From the NCBI RefSeq assembly GCF_026343125.1, contig NZ_JAPEMB010000001.1:806001-870000 (forward strand): DNA of 64,000 nucleotides. The letters are read 5' to 3'. The translations under genes and the position numbers were made by a program. The stretch comes from Streptomyces sp. NBC_00094 (GTDB lineage Bacteria > Actinomycetota > Actinomycetes > Streptomycetales > Streptomycetaceae). This document shows, piece after piece, positions 9,724 through 17,297 of the stretch (positions within the stretch are counted from its first letter, which is position 1; every line of letters begins with the position of its first letter). The notes below the pieces were generated by a model. The model saw only the letters and a list, made by a program, of their open reading frames with translations, was not told the DNA's origin and searched no databases.

Positions 9724-9963
9724 CTATCCGCTGGTTTCATGGGCTGAGCGTCTTCGGTAGTGGCTGTGCCGGGCTGTTGCCTCGTGGCGTCTGCGCCGGC
9801 TCGACCACTGCAGCGTCTCGGGGGCGACCTTCAAATCGGCCGCGACGTCCCTGAACGTCCACCTGCCGTCCGAAGCCCGGCGCAACGCGATCGCGTCGTG
9901 CCGGGCTTCGGACTGTACTTCGAGGGCCGTGCCATGTGGATCTGCACCTTCCTGGACCATCAA
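9724..9963 (-). pseudogene. Fragment of an IS3-type transposase OrfA (helix-turn-helix part)
   Basis: The minus-strand reading contains EARHDAIALRRASDG followed by FRDVAADLKVAPETLQ. This resembles the N-terminal HTH of IS3-family OrfA proteins (E.R.DAVAL...S.AEVAADLGVS.ETL). The remainder of the gene and the OrfB partner are absent here. The fragment sits between the RHS terminator and the lyase gene and is probably insertion debris; the call rests on one short motif. Confidence 0.4.
9868..9913. repeat. 46-bp near-perfect palindrome
   Basis: Arms GTCCGAAGCCCGGC (9868-9881) and GCCGGGCTTCGGAC (9900-9913) are perfect complements. The same centre carries a second 12-bp palindrome ACGCGATCGCGT (9885-9896), so only positions 9882/9899 and 9884/9897 fail to pair. 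It lies inside the OrfA-like fragment. Confidence 0.85.
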
Positions 9964-10001
9964 GATCCGTTGTCAGGTGTGTCCACACTCCGGGAGTCAC
10001 C

Positions 10002-11480
10002 TCAGGTGCCGTACACCTTGAACTCGTGGAGCGAGTAGCCGTACGGGGTGCCCCGCTGGGTGCCGTACATCCGTACGTAGCGGGCGTTGCCGCTCACCGT
10101 GAGTTCGTCGGTGCCGCCGTCGCCTCCCGTGACGGTGGCGAGGTCGGTCCAGTTCGTCCCGTCGGCGGAGGACTGGATCCGGTAGGCGGAAGCGTGGGCG
10201 GCCTCCCAGTCGAGACGTACGCGGGAGAGCGCGGCGGTGGTCCCGAGGTCGACGCGGAGCCACTGGGGGTCGATGCCCTCGGCGGAGGCCCAGCGGGTGG
10301 TGCTCTGGCCGTCGACGGCCTTGTCGGGCTCGTAGCCGGTGGCCTCCGTGGAAGAGGCGGTGGCCGGCCTGCCCTGCGAGAGCAGGGTCTCGGTGCCGGG
10401 TGCGGACGCAGTCGTGACGGAGAGGGGCACGGAGGCGGCGGAGCGGTTGCCGGCGGCGTCCTTGGCCCGGACGGTGTAGCTGTACGGGGTGGCGGCGGCG
10501 AGACCGGTGTCGGTGTACGTGGTGCCGGTGGCGGTGCCGACGAGGGCGGTGCCGCGATAGACCTCGTAGCCGGTCACCCCCACGTCGTCGGTGGCCGCGT
10601 TCCAGGCCAGGGAGACGCTGCCGGACGTGACGCCGGTCGCCCGCAGTCCGCCCGGGACGGTCGGGGCCTGGGTGTCACCGCCCGGAGCGGTGCCGGTCTG
10701 CTGGTAGGCGCGCATGTCGCGCAGGAGCAGATAGGTGTCGCGGAGGGAGCCCGAGGTGTCGCCGAGGGACCGGTAGATGCCCCACTTGGGGCGGACCCGG
10801 TCGGCGAGGAAGGTGTCGACGCCGGTCTTCGTCGCGTCGACGACCGTCGTGCCCGCGCTCTTGACCACCCAGCGGACGGCGCCGGCCGTCCCGTCGCCGA
10901 TCTTGATCTCGTACTCGATGTCGATCCACTTGTTCTGGAGGGGCTCCAGGTTCGTCCGGCCCACCAGGACGTCCCCGGCGATGACCTTGTGCTCGATGGT
11001 CTGGACGCCGTCGACGCGCCGCAGCGACGTCACGGTGATCGGAGAGGTACCCGTGCCCGGCTGCTTGGTCTGCATGATGTGGGTGAAGCTGGTCGTCGCC
11101 ATCAGCGAGCCGGGGATGTACATGGAGTACGTGACCCGCCAGGTCTCGCCGAGCCGCCACTGCAGATAGTTCGACGACGAGGTGCGGTTGCCGGTGACCT
11201 CGTGGCGCTGCCGGTCGGTGGAGGTGTCCCGATCCACCATGTGCATGTCAAATCGATAGGCGCCGTTCGCGACCTTGATGTGCGGTGCGGCCCCCGTGTG
11301 CGAATCGGCCCGGTCATCCTCGACGGTCTCGAAGGCGCCGAGGCCCTGGGTGGCCGGATCGGGCGACCAGCGAAGCGTCCAGACGGGAGCCGCTTCGGCG
11401 GGGGCGGAGGGAAGGCCGAGGCCGAGCAGCCCCAGGGCAAGTGCGGCCAGCAGGGCCGCCGTTGAGCGTCCGTACGTCAT
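10002..11480 (-). CDS. Secreted polysaccharide lyase with FN3 and discoidin domains
   Basis: 492 aa with a signal peptide (LLAALALGLLGLGLPSAPAEAA). Residues ~30-265 look like a concanavalin-A-fold polysaccharide lyase of the Polysacc_lyase type, the broad group that includes heparin lyase I and PL20 glucuronan lyase. Typical stretches are DRQRHEVTG, WRVTYSMYIP, FTHIMQTK and WIDIEYEIKIG. A fibronectin-III domain follows (VSLAWNAATDDVGVTGYEVYR), then a discoidin/CBM32-like domain at the C-terminus (TTRWASAEGIDPQW, YVRMYGTQRGTPYGYSLHEF). The discoidin domain is closely similar to those of the two glycosidases at 12126 and 24140. A GAGGGG ribosome site precedes the ATG. A CsnR-like half operator lies ~55 bp upstream, suggesting membership of the chitosan regulon. 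Substrate is not known; a uronic-acid polymer is the family expectation. Confidence 0.75.
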   Translation of the reverse strand: MTYGRSTAALLAALALGLLGLGLPSAPAEAAPVWTLRWSPDPATQGLGAFETVEDDRADSHTGAAPHIKVANGAYRFDMHMVDRDTSTDRQRHEVTGNRTSSSNYLQWRLGETWRVTYSMYIPGSLMATTSFTHIMQTKQPGTGTSPITVTSLRRVDGVQTIEHKVIAGDVLVGRTNLEPLQNKWIDIEYEIKIGDGTAGAVRWVVKSAGTTVVDATKTGVDTFLADRVRPKWGIYRSLGDTSGSLRDTYLLLRDMRAYQQTGTAPGGDTQAPTVPGGLRATGVTSGSVSLAWNAATDDVGVTGYEVYRGTALVGTATGTTYTDTGLAAATPYSYTVRAKDAAGNRSAASVPLSVTTASAPGTETLLSQGRPATASSTEATGYEPDKAVDGQSTTRWASAEGIDPQWLRVDLGTTAALSRVRLDWEAAHASAYRIQSSADGTNWTDLATVTGGDGGTDELTVSGNARYVRMYGTQRGTPYGYSLHEFKVYGT

Positions 11481-11535
11481 ACGTCACCCCTCGATGAGGT
11501 TGTCAGGTACAGACCATGCTGCCTCAGGAGAGGAG

Positions 11536-11554
11536 GCAAGTAAAGCTTCCTAAC
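11536..11554 (-). promoter_or_regulatory. CsnR-like operator, one good half
   Basis: On the minus strand the site reads GTTAGGAAGCTTTACTTGC. The first half (GTTAGGAA) matches the other operators in the window exactly; the second half is degenerate. It lies 56 bp upstream of the lyase start. I could not find a convincing -10 hexamer beside it. Confidence 0.5.
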
Positions 11555-11605
11555 AAACAACTTGGCGATGAGCTCCAGCCCCCGCCCGCACGCCGGGCCC
11601 CTCCC

Positions 11606-11795
11606 CCCATCGACCTCTTCGAAACCGAGGCGATCAAGCCGCAGCGGCCCTGACGATCCCTCGCCCAGGTCGAGCCGGCCACCGCTGAATGGACCGGTAC
11701 ACCACCCGGCTCCACAGTGAGACAGGGCACATCCCGCCCGCCGAATACGAAGCCGATCACTACCTGCGCACCACGAAGCCCAGGTCGCAACCACC
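11606..11795 (+). pseudogene. IS3-family OrfB C-terminal remnant
   Basis: The plus strand reads LFETEAIKPQRP, stop, RSLAQVEPATAE in one frame, then after a frameshift MDRYTTRLHSETGHIPPAEYEADHY. These correspond to the end of IS3-family integrase OrfB (LF.TE.IKP.RPWRSLADVE.AT.E, RRLHGEIGHIPPAEYE). A TGA replaces the usual Trp codon and a frameshift breaks the gene, so it is inactive. It lies in the divergent region between the lyase and GH8 genes, close to the lyase operator. Confidence 0.75.
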
Positions 11796-11857
11796 GCCCG
11801 AGATCTCCACCGACCCCGGAACGGTTCAGACGCACGGAACTGTGGATGTGCGCGGTC

Positions 11858-11886
11858 TTGCGCGAGCGGTCCGGGATGCCTACCCT
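11858..11886 (+). promoter_or_regulatory. Predicted promoter of the GH8 gene
   Basis: TTGCGC at 11858-11863, a 17-base spacer and TACCCT at 11881-11886 (TAnnnT type) form a HrdB-like promoter. The operator at 11897 begins 10 bases after the -10 element and so overlaps the expected transcription start. Confidence 0.55.
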
Positions 11887-11896
11887 TCCGATCACT

Positions 11897-11915
11897 GTTA
11901 GGAAATCTTCCTAAC
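11897..11915. promoter_or_regulatory. CsnR-type operator upstream of GH8 gene
   Basis: GTTAGGAAATCTTCCTAAC is a perfect inverted repeat with 8-base arms and a 3-base centre. The same arms recur near 17201 and 25435, in front of the transporter and the GH46 chitosanase gene. Confidence 0.8.
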
Positions 11916-12006
11916 GAAAGCAGCCGTCAACCCCACCTGGATGTCGACTGCATGGCCCTCCGAGGAGCCGGGATGAGACAAACCGCTCTCGTCTTCCGGC
12001 CGGACG

Positions 12007-12090
12007 CCGACACCCGTTACGTACGTATACGGCGCGCAGCGTGGCGCACGGTACGTCTGCTCCCTCTGGGCCTTCGAGGCATACGGGCCT
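12007..12090 (+). pseudogene. Decayed discoidin-domain C-terminal fragment
   Basis: Before the GH8 start, one frame reads TRYVRI and, after a 2-base deletion relative to the intact copies, the next frame reads YGAQRGARYVCSLWAFEAYG. This is the C-terminal signature of the discoidin domains in this locus (RYVRMYGTQRGTPYGYSLWEFEVYG type). No start, upstream domain or ribosome site belongs to it. It is probably the end of a former fourth discoidin-bearing protein, or a by-product of recombination between discoidin copies. Confidence 0.65.
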
Positions 12091-12125
12091 CCGTACAGCT
12101 CTCCACTGAACAAAAAGGAGTTGTC

Positions 12126-14045
12126 ATGCGCCGAAGAGGCGTCTCCCTGCTCGTCACGGCCGGCTTGCTGGGCCTGCCACTCACCCTGATGCCGCAGGCT
12201 CACGCGGCCGACAGCCTGGTCTCCGCGGGCAAGCCCGCCACCGCCTCCTCCGTCGAGGCTGCCGGCTTCGAGGCCGGCCGCGCCGTTGACAGCAACGCGA
12301 CCACCCGCTGGGCCAGCGTTGAAGGCGTAGACCCGCAGTGGATGCGGATCGACCTCGGCACCAGCCACACGATCTCCCGAGTCAAGCTCAACTGGGAAGC
12401 CGCGTACGGCAAGACGTACAAGATCCAGACCTCCGCCGATGGGTCGACCTGGGCCGACGTCTACTCCACGTCGTCGGGTGACGGTGCGATCGACGACCTG
12501 ACCATCGCAGGCACTGGACGCTACGTCCGCATGCACGGGACCACGCGCGGCACCCCCTATGGCTACTCCCTCTGGGAGTTCGAGGTGTACGGTTCGCCGG
12601 CCGGTAGTGGTGACACAGCCGCGCCTAGCGCTCCGGGCAGTCTCCGCTCCACCGGCTCCACGTCCACGAGCGTGTCGCTGGCGTGGAACGCCTCGACGGA
12701 CAATGTGGGGGTCACGGGGTACAACGTGTACCGGAGCGGGACGCTGGTGGGCACGGCGGCCGGCACTTCGTACACCGACTCCGGTCTGACCGCGTCCACT
12801 TCGTACAACTACACGGTGAAGGCCAAGGACGCGGCCGGCAACCTGTCCGTTGCGAGCAACGCCCTCAGCGTCACCACCCCGGCGCCCGGTTCGGGCCCCG
12901 CGGTCCCCTTCGGCAGCCACAGCAAGCCGTACGCGGCCGGCATACTGAAGCCCTCCGGCTCCACGGCGACGCTGGATCAGCAGGTCGTCGACTACTACAA
13001 CCGCTGGAAGGCCGCCTTCGTCCGGCAGAACTGCAACAACGGCTGGTACCAGATCATCTCGCCCGACGCCGATCACCCGTACGTCGCCGAGGCACAGGGC
13101 TACGGCATGGTGATCACGGCAACGATGGCGGGCGCCGACCCCGACGCGAAGAAGATCTTCGACGGCCTGGTGAAGTGGAAGCTCGACCACCCGTCCGCCA
13201 TCAACCCCAATCTGCTCGCCGCCGAACAGGACGTGAACTGCGTCAGCGTCAACGGCGGAGACGGCGCCACCGACGGTGACATGGACGTGGCGTACGGTCT
13301 GCTCCTCGCCGACAAGCAGTGGGGCAGCACCGGCACGTACAACTACAAGGATCTCGCGGTCAAGCACATCAACGCGATCAAGAAGGACGAGATCAACGCC
13401 ACGACCAACCTGCTCAAGCTCGGCGACTGGTCCAGCGCCGGCGACCAGTACTACTACATCACCCGCACCTCGGACTGGATGATCGACCACTTCCGTGCCT
13501 TCCGCACGGCGACCGGCGACGCGGCCTGGGACACCATCCGCACCGCCCACCAGAACCAGATCGCCAACCTGCAGTCCACGTACGCGCCGAACACCGGCCT
13601 GCTGCCCGACTTCGTCGTCAACACCAACACCACGCCCAAGCCCGCCCCGGGCCAGGTCCTGGAGGACCCCAACGACGGCCAGTACTGGTGGAACGCATGC
13701 CGTACCCCGTGGCGCATCGCCGATGACGCCGTGACCAGCGGCAACGCGCAGTCCCTCGCGGCGGCGCGGAAGATGAACAGCTGGATCAAGGCGAAGACCG
13801 GCGGTGACCCGAACAAGATCGCCATCGGCTACAAGCTCGACGGGACGCAGATCTCGGCGGGTAGCGAGGCCGCCTTCTTCGCCCCGTTCACGCTGGCGGC
13901 GATGACCGACCCGGGCAGCCAGGCGTGGCTGGACGCGCTGTGGAACAAGATGCTGGCGACGCCTGTCGCCACCAACAGCTATTTCTCGGCCAGCATCCAG
14001 CTCCAGGTGTTGATCACGGCCTCCGGCAACCACTGGGTTCCGTAA
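12126..14045 (+). CDS. Secreted GH8 glycanase (probable chitosanase) with discoidin and FN3 domains
   Basis: 639 aa from ATG 12126, which follows AAGGAG by 5 bases; the upstream in-frame ATGs are not used because they precede the signal peptide (VSLLVTAGLLGLPLTLMPQAHA). Domains: discoidin/CBM32-like ~30-155, fibronectin-III ~160-250 (VSLAWNASTDNVGVTGYNVYR), GH8 ~265-635. The GH8 acid motif appears as VAEAQGYGM, where the family usually has EG.GYGM; the Glu is kept. The second signature GATDGDMDVAYGLL carries the conserved aspartates. GH8 includes endoglucanases, xylanases and chitosanases. A CsnR-type operator directly upstream and the neighbouring chitosan genes make beta-1,4-glucosamine polymer the likely substrate. 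Confidence 0.85.
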   Translation: MRRRGVSLLVTAGLLGLPLTLMPQAHAADSLVSAGKPATASSVEAAGFEAGRAVDSNATTRWASVEGVDPQWMRIDLGTSHTISRVKLNWEAAYGKTYKIQTSADGSTWADVYSTSSGDGAIDDLTIAGTGRYVRMHGTTRGTPYGYSLWEFEVYGSPAGSGDTAAPSAPGSLRSTGSTSTSVSLAWNASTDNVGVTGYNVYRSGTLVGTAAGTSYTDSGLTASTSYNYTVKAKDAAGNLSVASNALSVTTPAPGSGPAVPFGSHSKPYAAGILKPSGSTATLDQQVVDYYNRWKAAFVRQNCNNGWYQIISPDADHPYVAEAQGYGMVITATMAGADPDAKKIFDGLVKWKLDHPSAINPNLLAAEQDVNCVSVNGGDGATDGDMDVAYGLLLADKQWGSTGTYNYKDLAVKHINAIKKDEINATTNLLKLGDWSSAGDQYYYITRTSDWMIDHFRAFRTATGDAAWDTIRTAHQNQIANLQSTYAPNTGLLPDFVVNTNTTPKPAPGQVLEDPNDGQYWWNACRTPWRIADDAVTSGNAQSLAAARKMNSWIKAKTGGDPNKIAIGYKLDGTQISAGSEAAFFAPFTLAAMTDPGSQAWLDALWNKMLATPVATNSYFSASIQLQVLITASGNHWVP

Positions 14046-14052
14046 CAGACCC

Positions 14053-14093
14053 GGCCCTGCTCATCGGGTGACGTCAGGCCGGTGAGCAGGGCC
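14053..14093 (+). terminator. Hairpin terminator after GH8 gene
   Basis: GGCCCTGCTCA (14053-14063) pairs perfectly with TGAGCAGGGCC (14083-14093). It begins 8 bases after the stop codon. Confidence 0.7.
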
Positions 14094-14236
14094 CTCTCCT
14101 TCCCGCGCCTCGAAGCAGTCGAGAAGGAGGAGTCGCGATGCGAAACGTGGTCCACTCCGACAACACAGTCCCCAAGGCGACCTCAGGGTTGTGGCTGTCC
14201 AGCATCACCGTCACGCCCTGACCGGACACCCCATGC

Positions 14237-14280
14237 CGGATGCCTGTCCTGGCGGCCATGGCCGCCAGGACAGGCATCCG
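14237..14280. terminator. 44-bp perfect palindrome, probable terminator of csnR
   Basis: The 44 bases from CGGATGCCTGTCC to GGACAGGCATCCG are perfectly self-complementary around CATG, with no unpaired loop in the DNA. It lies 26 bases beyond the csnR stop codon and also faces the end of the GH8 gene, so it may terminate both convergent genes. Confidence 0.7.
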
Positions 14281-14305
14281 TACGCGTGGCCGTCGGCTCC
14301 GGTGT

Positions 14306-15517
14306 TCACACCTCGCCCGCGCCCGGCACAGCCTCGCCGAACACTTCCTTGCGGGCGGCCGCGAGCGCCAGGTCCAGAGCACCGCTCAGGACGGGATTGT
14401 CTCCCACCGCCGACAGCCGGATCCGTGCCCTGGAATGGGCGAACACGCGCAGTTCCCGTTCCACGAGCTCGCGCAGGTACTCACCGCCCGCCGCGCTCAG
14501 GCGGCCCGCCAGCACCACGAGCCCCGGATCGACGACCGTCACGATGGACGCCAGACCGACAGCGAGTCGAGCCGCCACCACCCGCAGTCCCGCCCTGGCC
14601 TCTTCCGCCTGGCTCCCCGAGGTCTCGGTGGCCAGTCGCACGGCTTCCACCACCGCGTCAGGGAAGTCGGCGCCCCGCACACCGTAGGTGCGCAGCAGGT
14701 CGAGCACGGTCTCGCCGCCCGCCAACTCCTGGTATCCATGGCGCCCGAAACGGCCGGCGTCCCGGGCCGTGGCCGCGCCGGGGAGGGGCAGGTATCCGAC
14801 TTCCCCCGCACCGCCGAAGAAGCCGCGGTGCAGCCTTCCGCCGATCACGAGGGCGGCGCCGATCCCCTCGTCGGCCCACAGCAGCACGAAGTCCGGGCAG
14901 TCGGCTGCCGCGTGCGTCTGTTCGGCCACGGCCGCGAGGTTGACGTCGTTCTCGACGCGGACCGGCACGCCCAACTCCTCGCTGAGGACCCGGTCCACAT
15001 CGGGCAGCAGCCAGCCGGCCATGTCCGCCTCGCTGGCGTACTCGAGCCGCCCGGTCGTCGGATCGACGGCACCCTGCACACCGATGACGACATGGCGTGG
15101 CACCTGCGCGACGCGGACCTGGGACAGAGCCGCACGGAGGCCCTTGAGAACCGAGCTTCGGGTGGACGTCTCGGGTGCGGGTACCTCCGCCTCTCCGACG
15201 ACGGTCCCCGCGATGTCGGCCACCCGGACCGCGATCCACTCCGGCGTGACATCGATGGCCGCGACGAACGCGGCGGAAGGATTGATGCCATACGTTTCCG
15301 GGACGCGGCCGGGCTGTCCCTTCCTGACGCCGTGGCTTACGACCAGACCCGCCTCTTCCAGGCGCGCCAGCACCTGGGAGGCGGTCGGCTTGGACAGGCC
15401 CGTGATCTTGCTGATCTCCGGACGAGTGAGCGGGCCCTGTTTGAGGAGCAGGTGCAGGGTGGTGCGGTTGTTGATGGCGCGGACGAGCCCCGGTGTCCCG
15501 CGGATGAGGTCGGTCAC
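14306..15517 (-). CDS. csnR: ROK-family transcriptional repressor (CsnR type)
   Basis: 403 aa from GTG 15517, preceded by GGAGG. An N-terminal winged HTH (residues ~12-60: LKQGPLTRPEISKITGLSKPTASQVLARLEEAGLV) is followed by the ROK sugar-kinase-like fold (VVIGVQGAVDP, VRVENDVNLAAVAE, GIGAALVIGGRLHRGFFGGAGEVGYL, ASIVTVVDPGLVVLAG). In Streptomyces lividans/coelicolor a ROK repressor named CsnR sits beside the csnEFG transporter genes and represses the chitosanase gene csnA through a TTAGGAAA...TTTCCTAA palindrome. The same palindromes flank the transporter and three secreted-enzyme genes here. The gene follows the ATPase gene in the same direction and is presumably read from the divergent promoter region at ~17.1 kb, giving autoregulation. 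Assigned from family and context. Confidence 0.85.
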   Translation of the reverse strand: MTDLIRGTPGLVRAINNRTTLHLLLKQGPLTRPEISKITGLSKPTASQVLARLEEAGLVVSHGVRKGQPGRVPETYGINPSAAFVAAIDVTPEWIAVRVADIAGTVVGEAEVPAPETSTRSSVLKGLRAALSQVRVAQVPRHVVIGVQGAVDPTTGRLEYASEADMAGWLLPDVDRVLSEELGVPVRVENDVNLAAVAEQTHAAADCPDFVLLWADEGIGAALVIGGRLHRGFFGGAGEVGYLPLPGAATARDAGRFGRHGYQELAGGETVLDLLRTYGVRGADFPDAVVEAVRLATETSGSQAEEARAGLRVVAARLAVGLASIVTVVDPGLVVLAGRLSAAGGEYLRELVERELRVFAHSRARIRLSAVGDNPVLSGALDLALAAARKEVFGEAVPGAGEV

Positions 15518-15623
15518 TTGTCCTCCGCACGCAGGCTGTCCGGCTTTCGAACGAGCAGCCTACATGCAGGTACGGTCCGGGCGGCCGATCGGTTGGGCGG
15601 TGATCGGCCCGGTGCGCTCTCGT

Positions 15624-16970
15624 TCAGTAGGCGAAGTCGTACGCGGAGTCCGGGGCGGGGCAGATTCGGCGCCCCTGGTGATCGAAGACGTAGAGGCGGT
15701 CGAGGTCGATCAGGAGGGGCACTCGGGTGCCCACGCGGATGTCGAACTCGGCGTTCGTACGGACCACCAGATCGGCGGTGGGCAGCTGCGGCGAGTCCGG
15801 TGAGGTGAGAGTGGGCCGCGTGCCGGACACGGAGGCGGACGAATCCGTCCGCGGGCCGTGCTTCCATTCCCGGGCATACGTCCGGAGCCGGCGCATCGCG
15901 CCGGGGGCCCGTCCGGCGCGTCCGCTGTGAACGTCGCGGTGCCGGGCGGCCTCCAATGCGGGCACGAGGGCCGGCCGTGCGCCGGTTCGTACATGGACCA
16001 GGCCTTCGTGGCCCTGATACTCGACGTGCTCGACGACGCCCTCAGCAGGTACTTCGTGGAGCCGTGCGTGCCTCGGATGGGCGATACGGATGGCTTCGGA
16101 GCGCAGTCCGATGATCACCGGTCTGCCCTGCTGGACACGGAGCAGCTGGTGATCGCGGCTGAGGGGTTCCGTGAGCGGCAGGCGCTGATGTCCGAGTTCG
16201 ATGGTCATCCCGCCCCCGGGAGGCGCGTGCACCACGGCCTCCAGCAGGTTGATCCGGGGAGTGCCGATGAACGCGGCCACGAAGACATTGGCCGGCAGCG
16301 CGTACGCCTCGCGTGGGGTGGCGATCTGTTGCAGGACGCCGTCGCGCATGACGGCGATTCGGTCCCCGAGCGACATGGCCTCCGACTGGTCGTGGGTGAC
16401 GTACACCGTGGTGACGCCGAGGTCACGAGTGAGGCGGGCGATCTCCGCGCGGAGGCGGCCGCGGAGCTTGGCGTCGAGATTGGACAGCGGCTCGTCCATG
16501 AGGAAGGCGGACGGTTCCCGGCAGATGGCGCGCCCCATGGCGACTCGCTGGCGCTCCCCGCCCGAGAGCTGGCCCGGGTACCGGTCCAGCGTGTCCTTGA
16601 TGCCGAGCAGCTCGGCCGCGGCATTGATCCGGGGGGCGGACTCCTCACCGAGTCCCCGCATCTGGAGCGGGAAGCCGATGTTCTGGCTGCTGGTCATCCT
16701 GGGGTAGAGGGCGAAGCTCTGGAAGACCATGGCCATGTCCCGCTCACGCGCCGGAACGTGATTGGCGTACTGGCCGTCCAGCCTCAACTCGCCTTCCGTG
16801 ATGTCCTCCAGGCCGGCGACAAGCCTGAGGACCGTGGACTTTCCACAGCCGGATGGGCCGAGGAGGACGAGGAACTCACCGGGCTCGATGTCGAGGGAGA
16901 GATCATCCACGACCCGGACCCCGGGTTCGTAGGCCTTGCTCACGTGGTGCAGGGAGATGGCTCGCGGCAT
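15624..16970 (-). CDS. MalK/MsiK-type ABC sugar-transporter ATPase
   Basis: 448 aa from ATG 16970, chosen because homologous sequence begins at MPRAISLHHVSKAY; a longer frame upstream has no family similarity. Walker A GPSGCGKST, Q-loop MVFQSFALYP, signature LSGGERQRVAMGRA, Walker B FLMDEP and the switch His in YVTHDQ are all present, so the ATPase should be active. TOBE-like segments follow (VIIGLRSEAIRI, VEHVEYQGHEG, VGTRVPLLIDLDRLYVFD). The C-terminal region is longer than in MsiK (~378 aa) because of a low-complexity insertion around residues 330-400. It diverges from csnE and probably energises CsnFG. Confidence 0.9.
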   Translation of the reverse strand: MPRAISLHHVSKAYEPGVRVVDDLSLDIEPGEFLVLLGPSGCGKSTVLRLVAGLEDITEGELRLDGQYANHVPARERDMAMVFQSFALYPRMTSSQNIGFPLQMRGLGEESAPRINAAAELLGIKDTLDRYPGQLSGGERQRVAMGRAICREPSAFLMDEPLSNLDAKLRGRLRAEIARLTRDLGVTTVYVTHDQSEAMSLGDRIAVMRDGVLQQIATPREAYALPANVFVAAFIGTPRINLLEAVVHAPPGGGMTIELGHQRLPLTEPLSRDHQLLRVQQGRPVIIGLRSEAIRIAHPRHARLHEVPAEGVVEHVEYQGHEGLVHVRTGARPALVPALEAARHRDVHSGRAGRAPGAMRRLRTYAREWKHGPRTDSSASVSGTRPTLTSPDSPQLPTADLVVRTNAEFDIRVGTRVPLLIDLDRLYVFDHQGRRICPAPDSAYDFAY

Positions 16971-17162
16971 GGGCGTGACCTGTCGTTCTGCAGTCGGGAA
17001 TGAGGCAGCGTGCGATGCGTGGCGTGAGGGGTGAGCGAGAGGGTAGCGGAGGACCCCAGGTGCCGAGCAGGGTTTCGTAAACAACTCTTACGATGGCGGG
17101 CTTGGCGAACGCGTCGCGACGATCGGGAGGGTAACGAGTTGATTGCGCGCGACGACCGCGCA

Positions 17163-17191
17163 TTGACGCGCCAAGGGAGGGGATCTACGTT
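17163..17191 (+). promoter_or_regulatory. Predicted csnE promoter
   Basis: TTGACG (17163-17168), a 17-base spacer and TACGTT (17186-17191) form a near-consensus -35/-10 pair. The CsnR-type palindrome begins 2 bases after the -10 element, covering the expected start of transcription. Confidence 0.65.
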
Positions 17192-17193
17192 CC

Positions 17194-17226
17194 CACACTA
17201 GTTAGGAAACTTTCCTTACTAGTGTG
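17194..17226. promoter_or_regulatory. CsnR-type operator between the ATPase-csnR and csnEFG units
   Basis: A 33-bp inverted repeat with a core GTTAGGAAACTTTCCTTAC (17201-17219) flanked by CACACTA and TAGTGTG. One arm position differs (T versus A). It lies 72 bp before csnE in the divergent region and can control both directions. Confidence 0.85.
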
Positions 17227-17297
17227 TCGGTGTGCCCGGCAGTCTCCACCGCCGGGCCTCTCTCTGGATCCCGCTCTCTCCCTGGAAGGAACCACCC

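Noticed and set aside
11952..12125. N-terminal extension of the GH8 protein from ATG 11952
   Set aside because: The extension would precede the signal peptide, has no ribosome site, and its sequence is a frameshifted discoidin remnant; AAGGAG stands before ATG 12126.
16971..17084. Longer ATPase starting at 17084
   Set aside because: The extra 38 residues have no family similarity and the ABC domain begins right after ATG 16970.
17194..17226. DasR-type operator
   Set aside because: The DasR consensus is ACTGGTCTAGACCAGT-like; this palindrome shares neither arm nor centre with it and fits the CsnR type.
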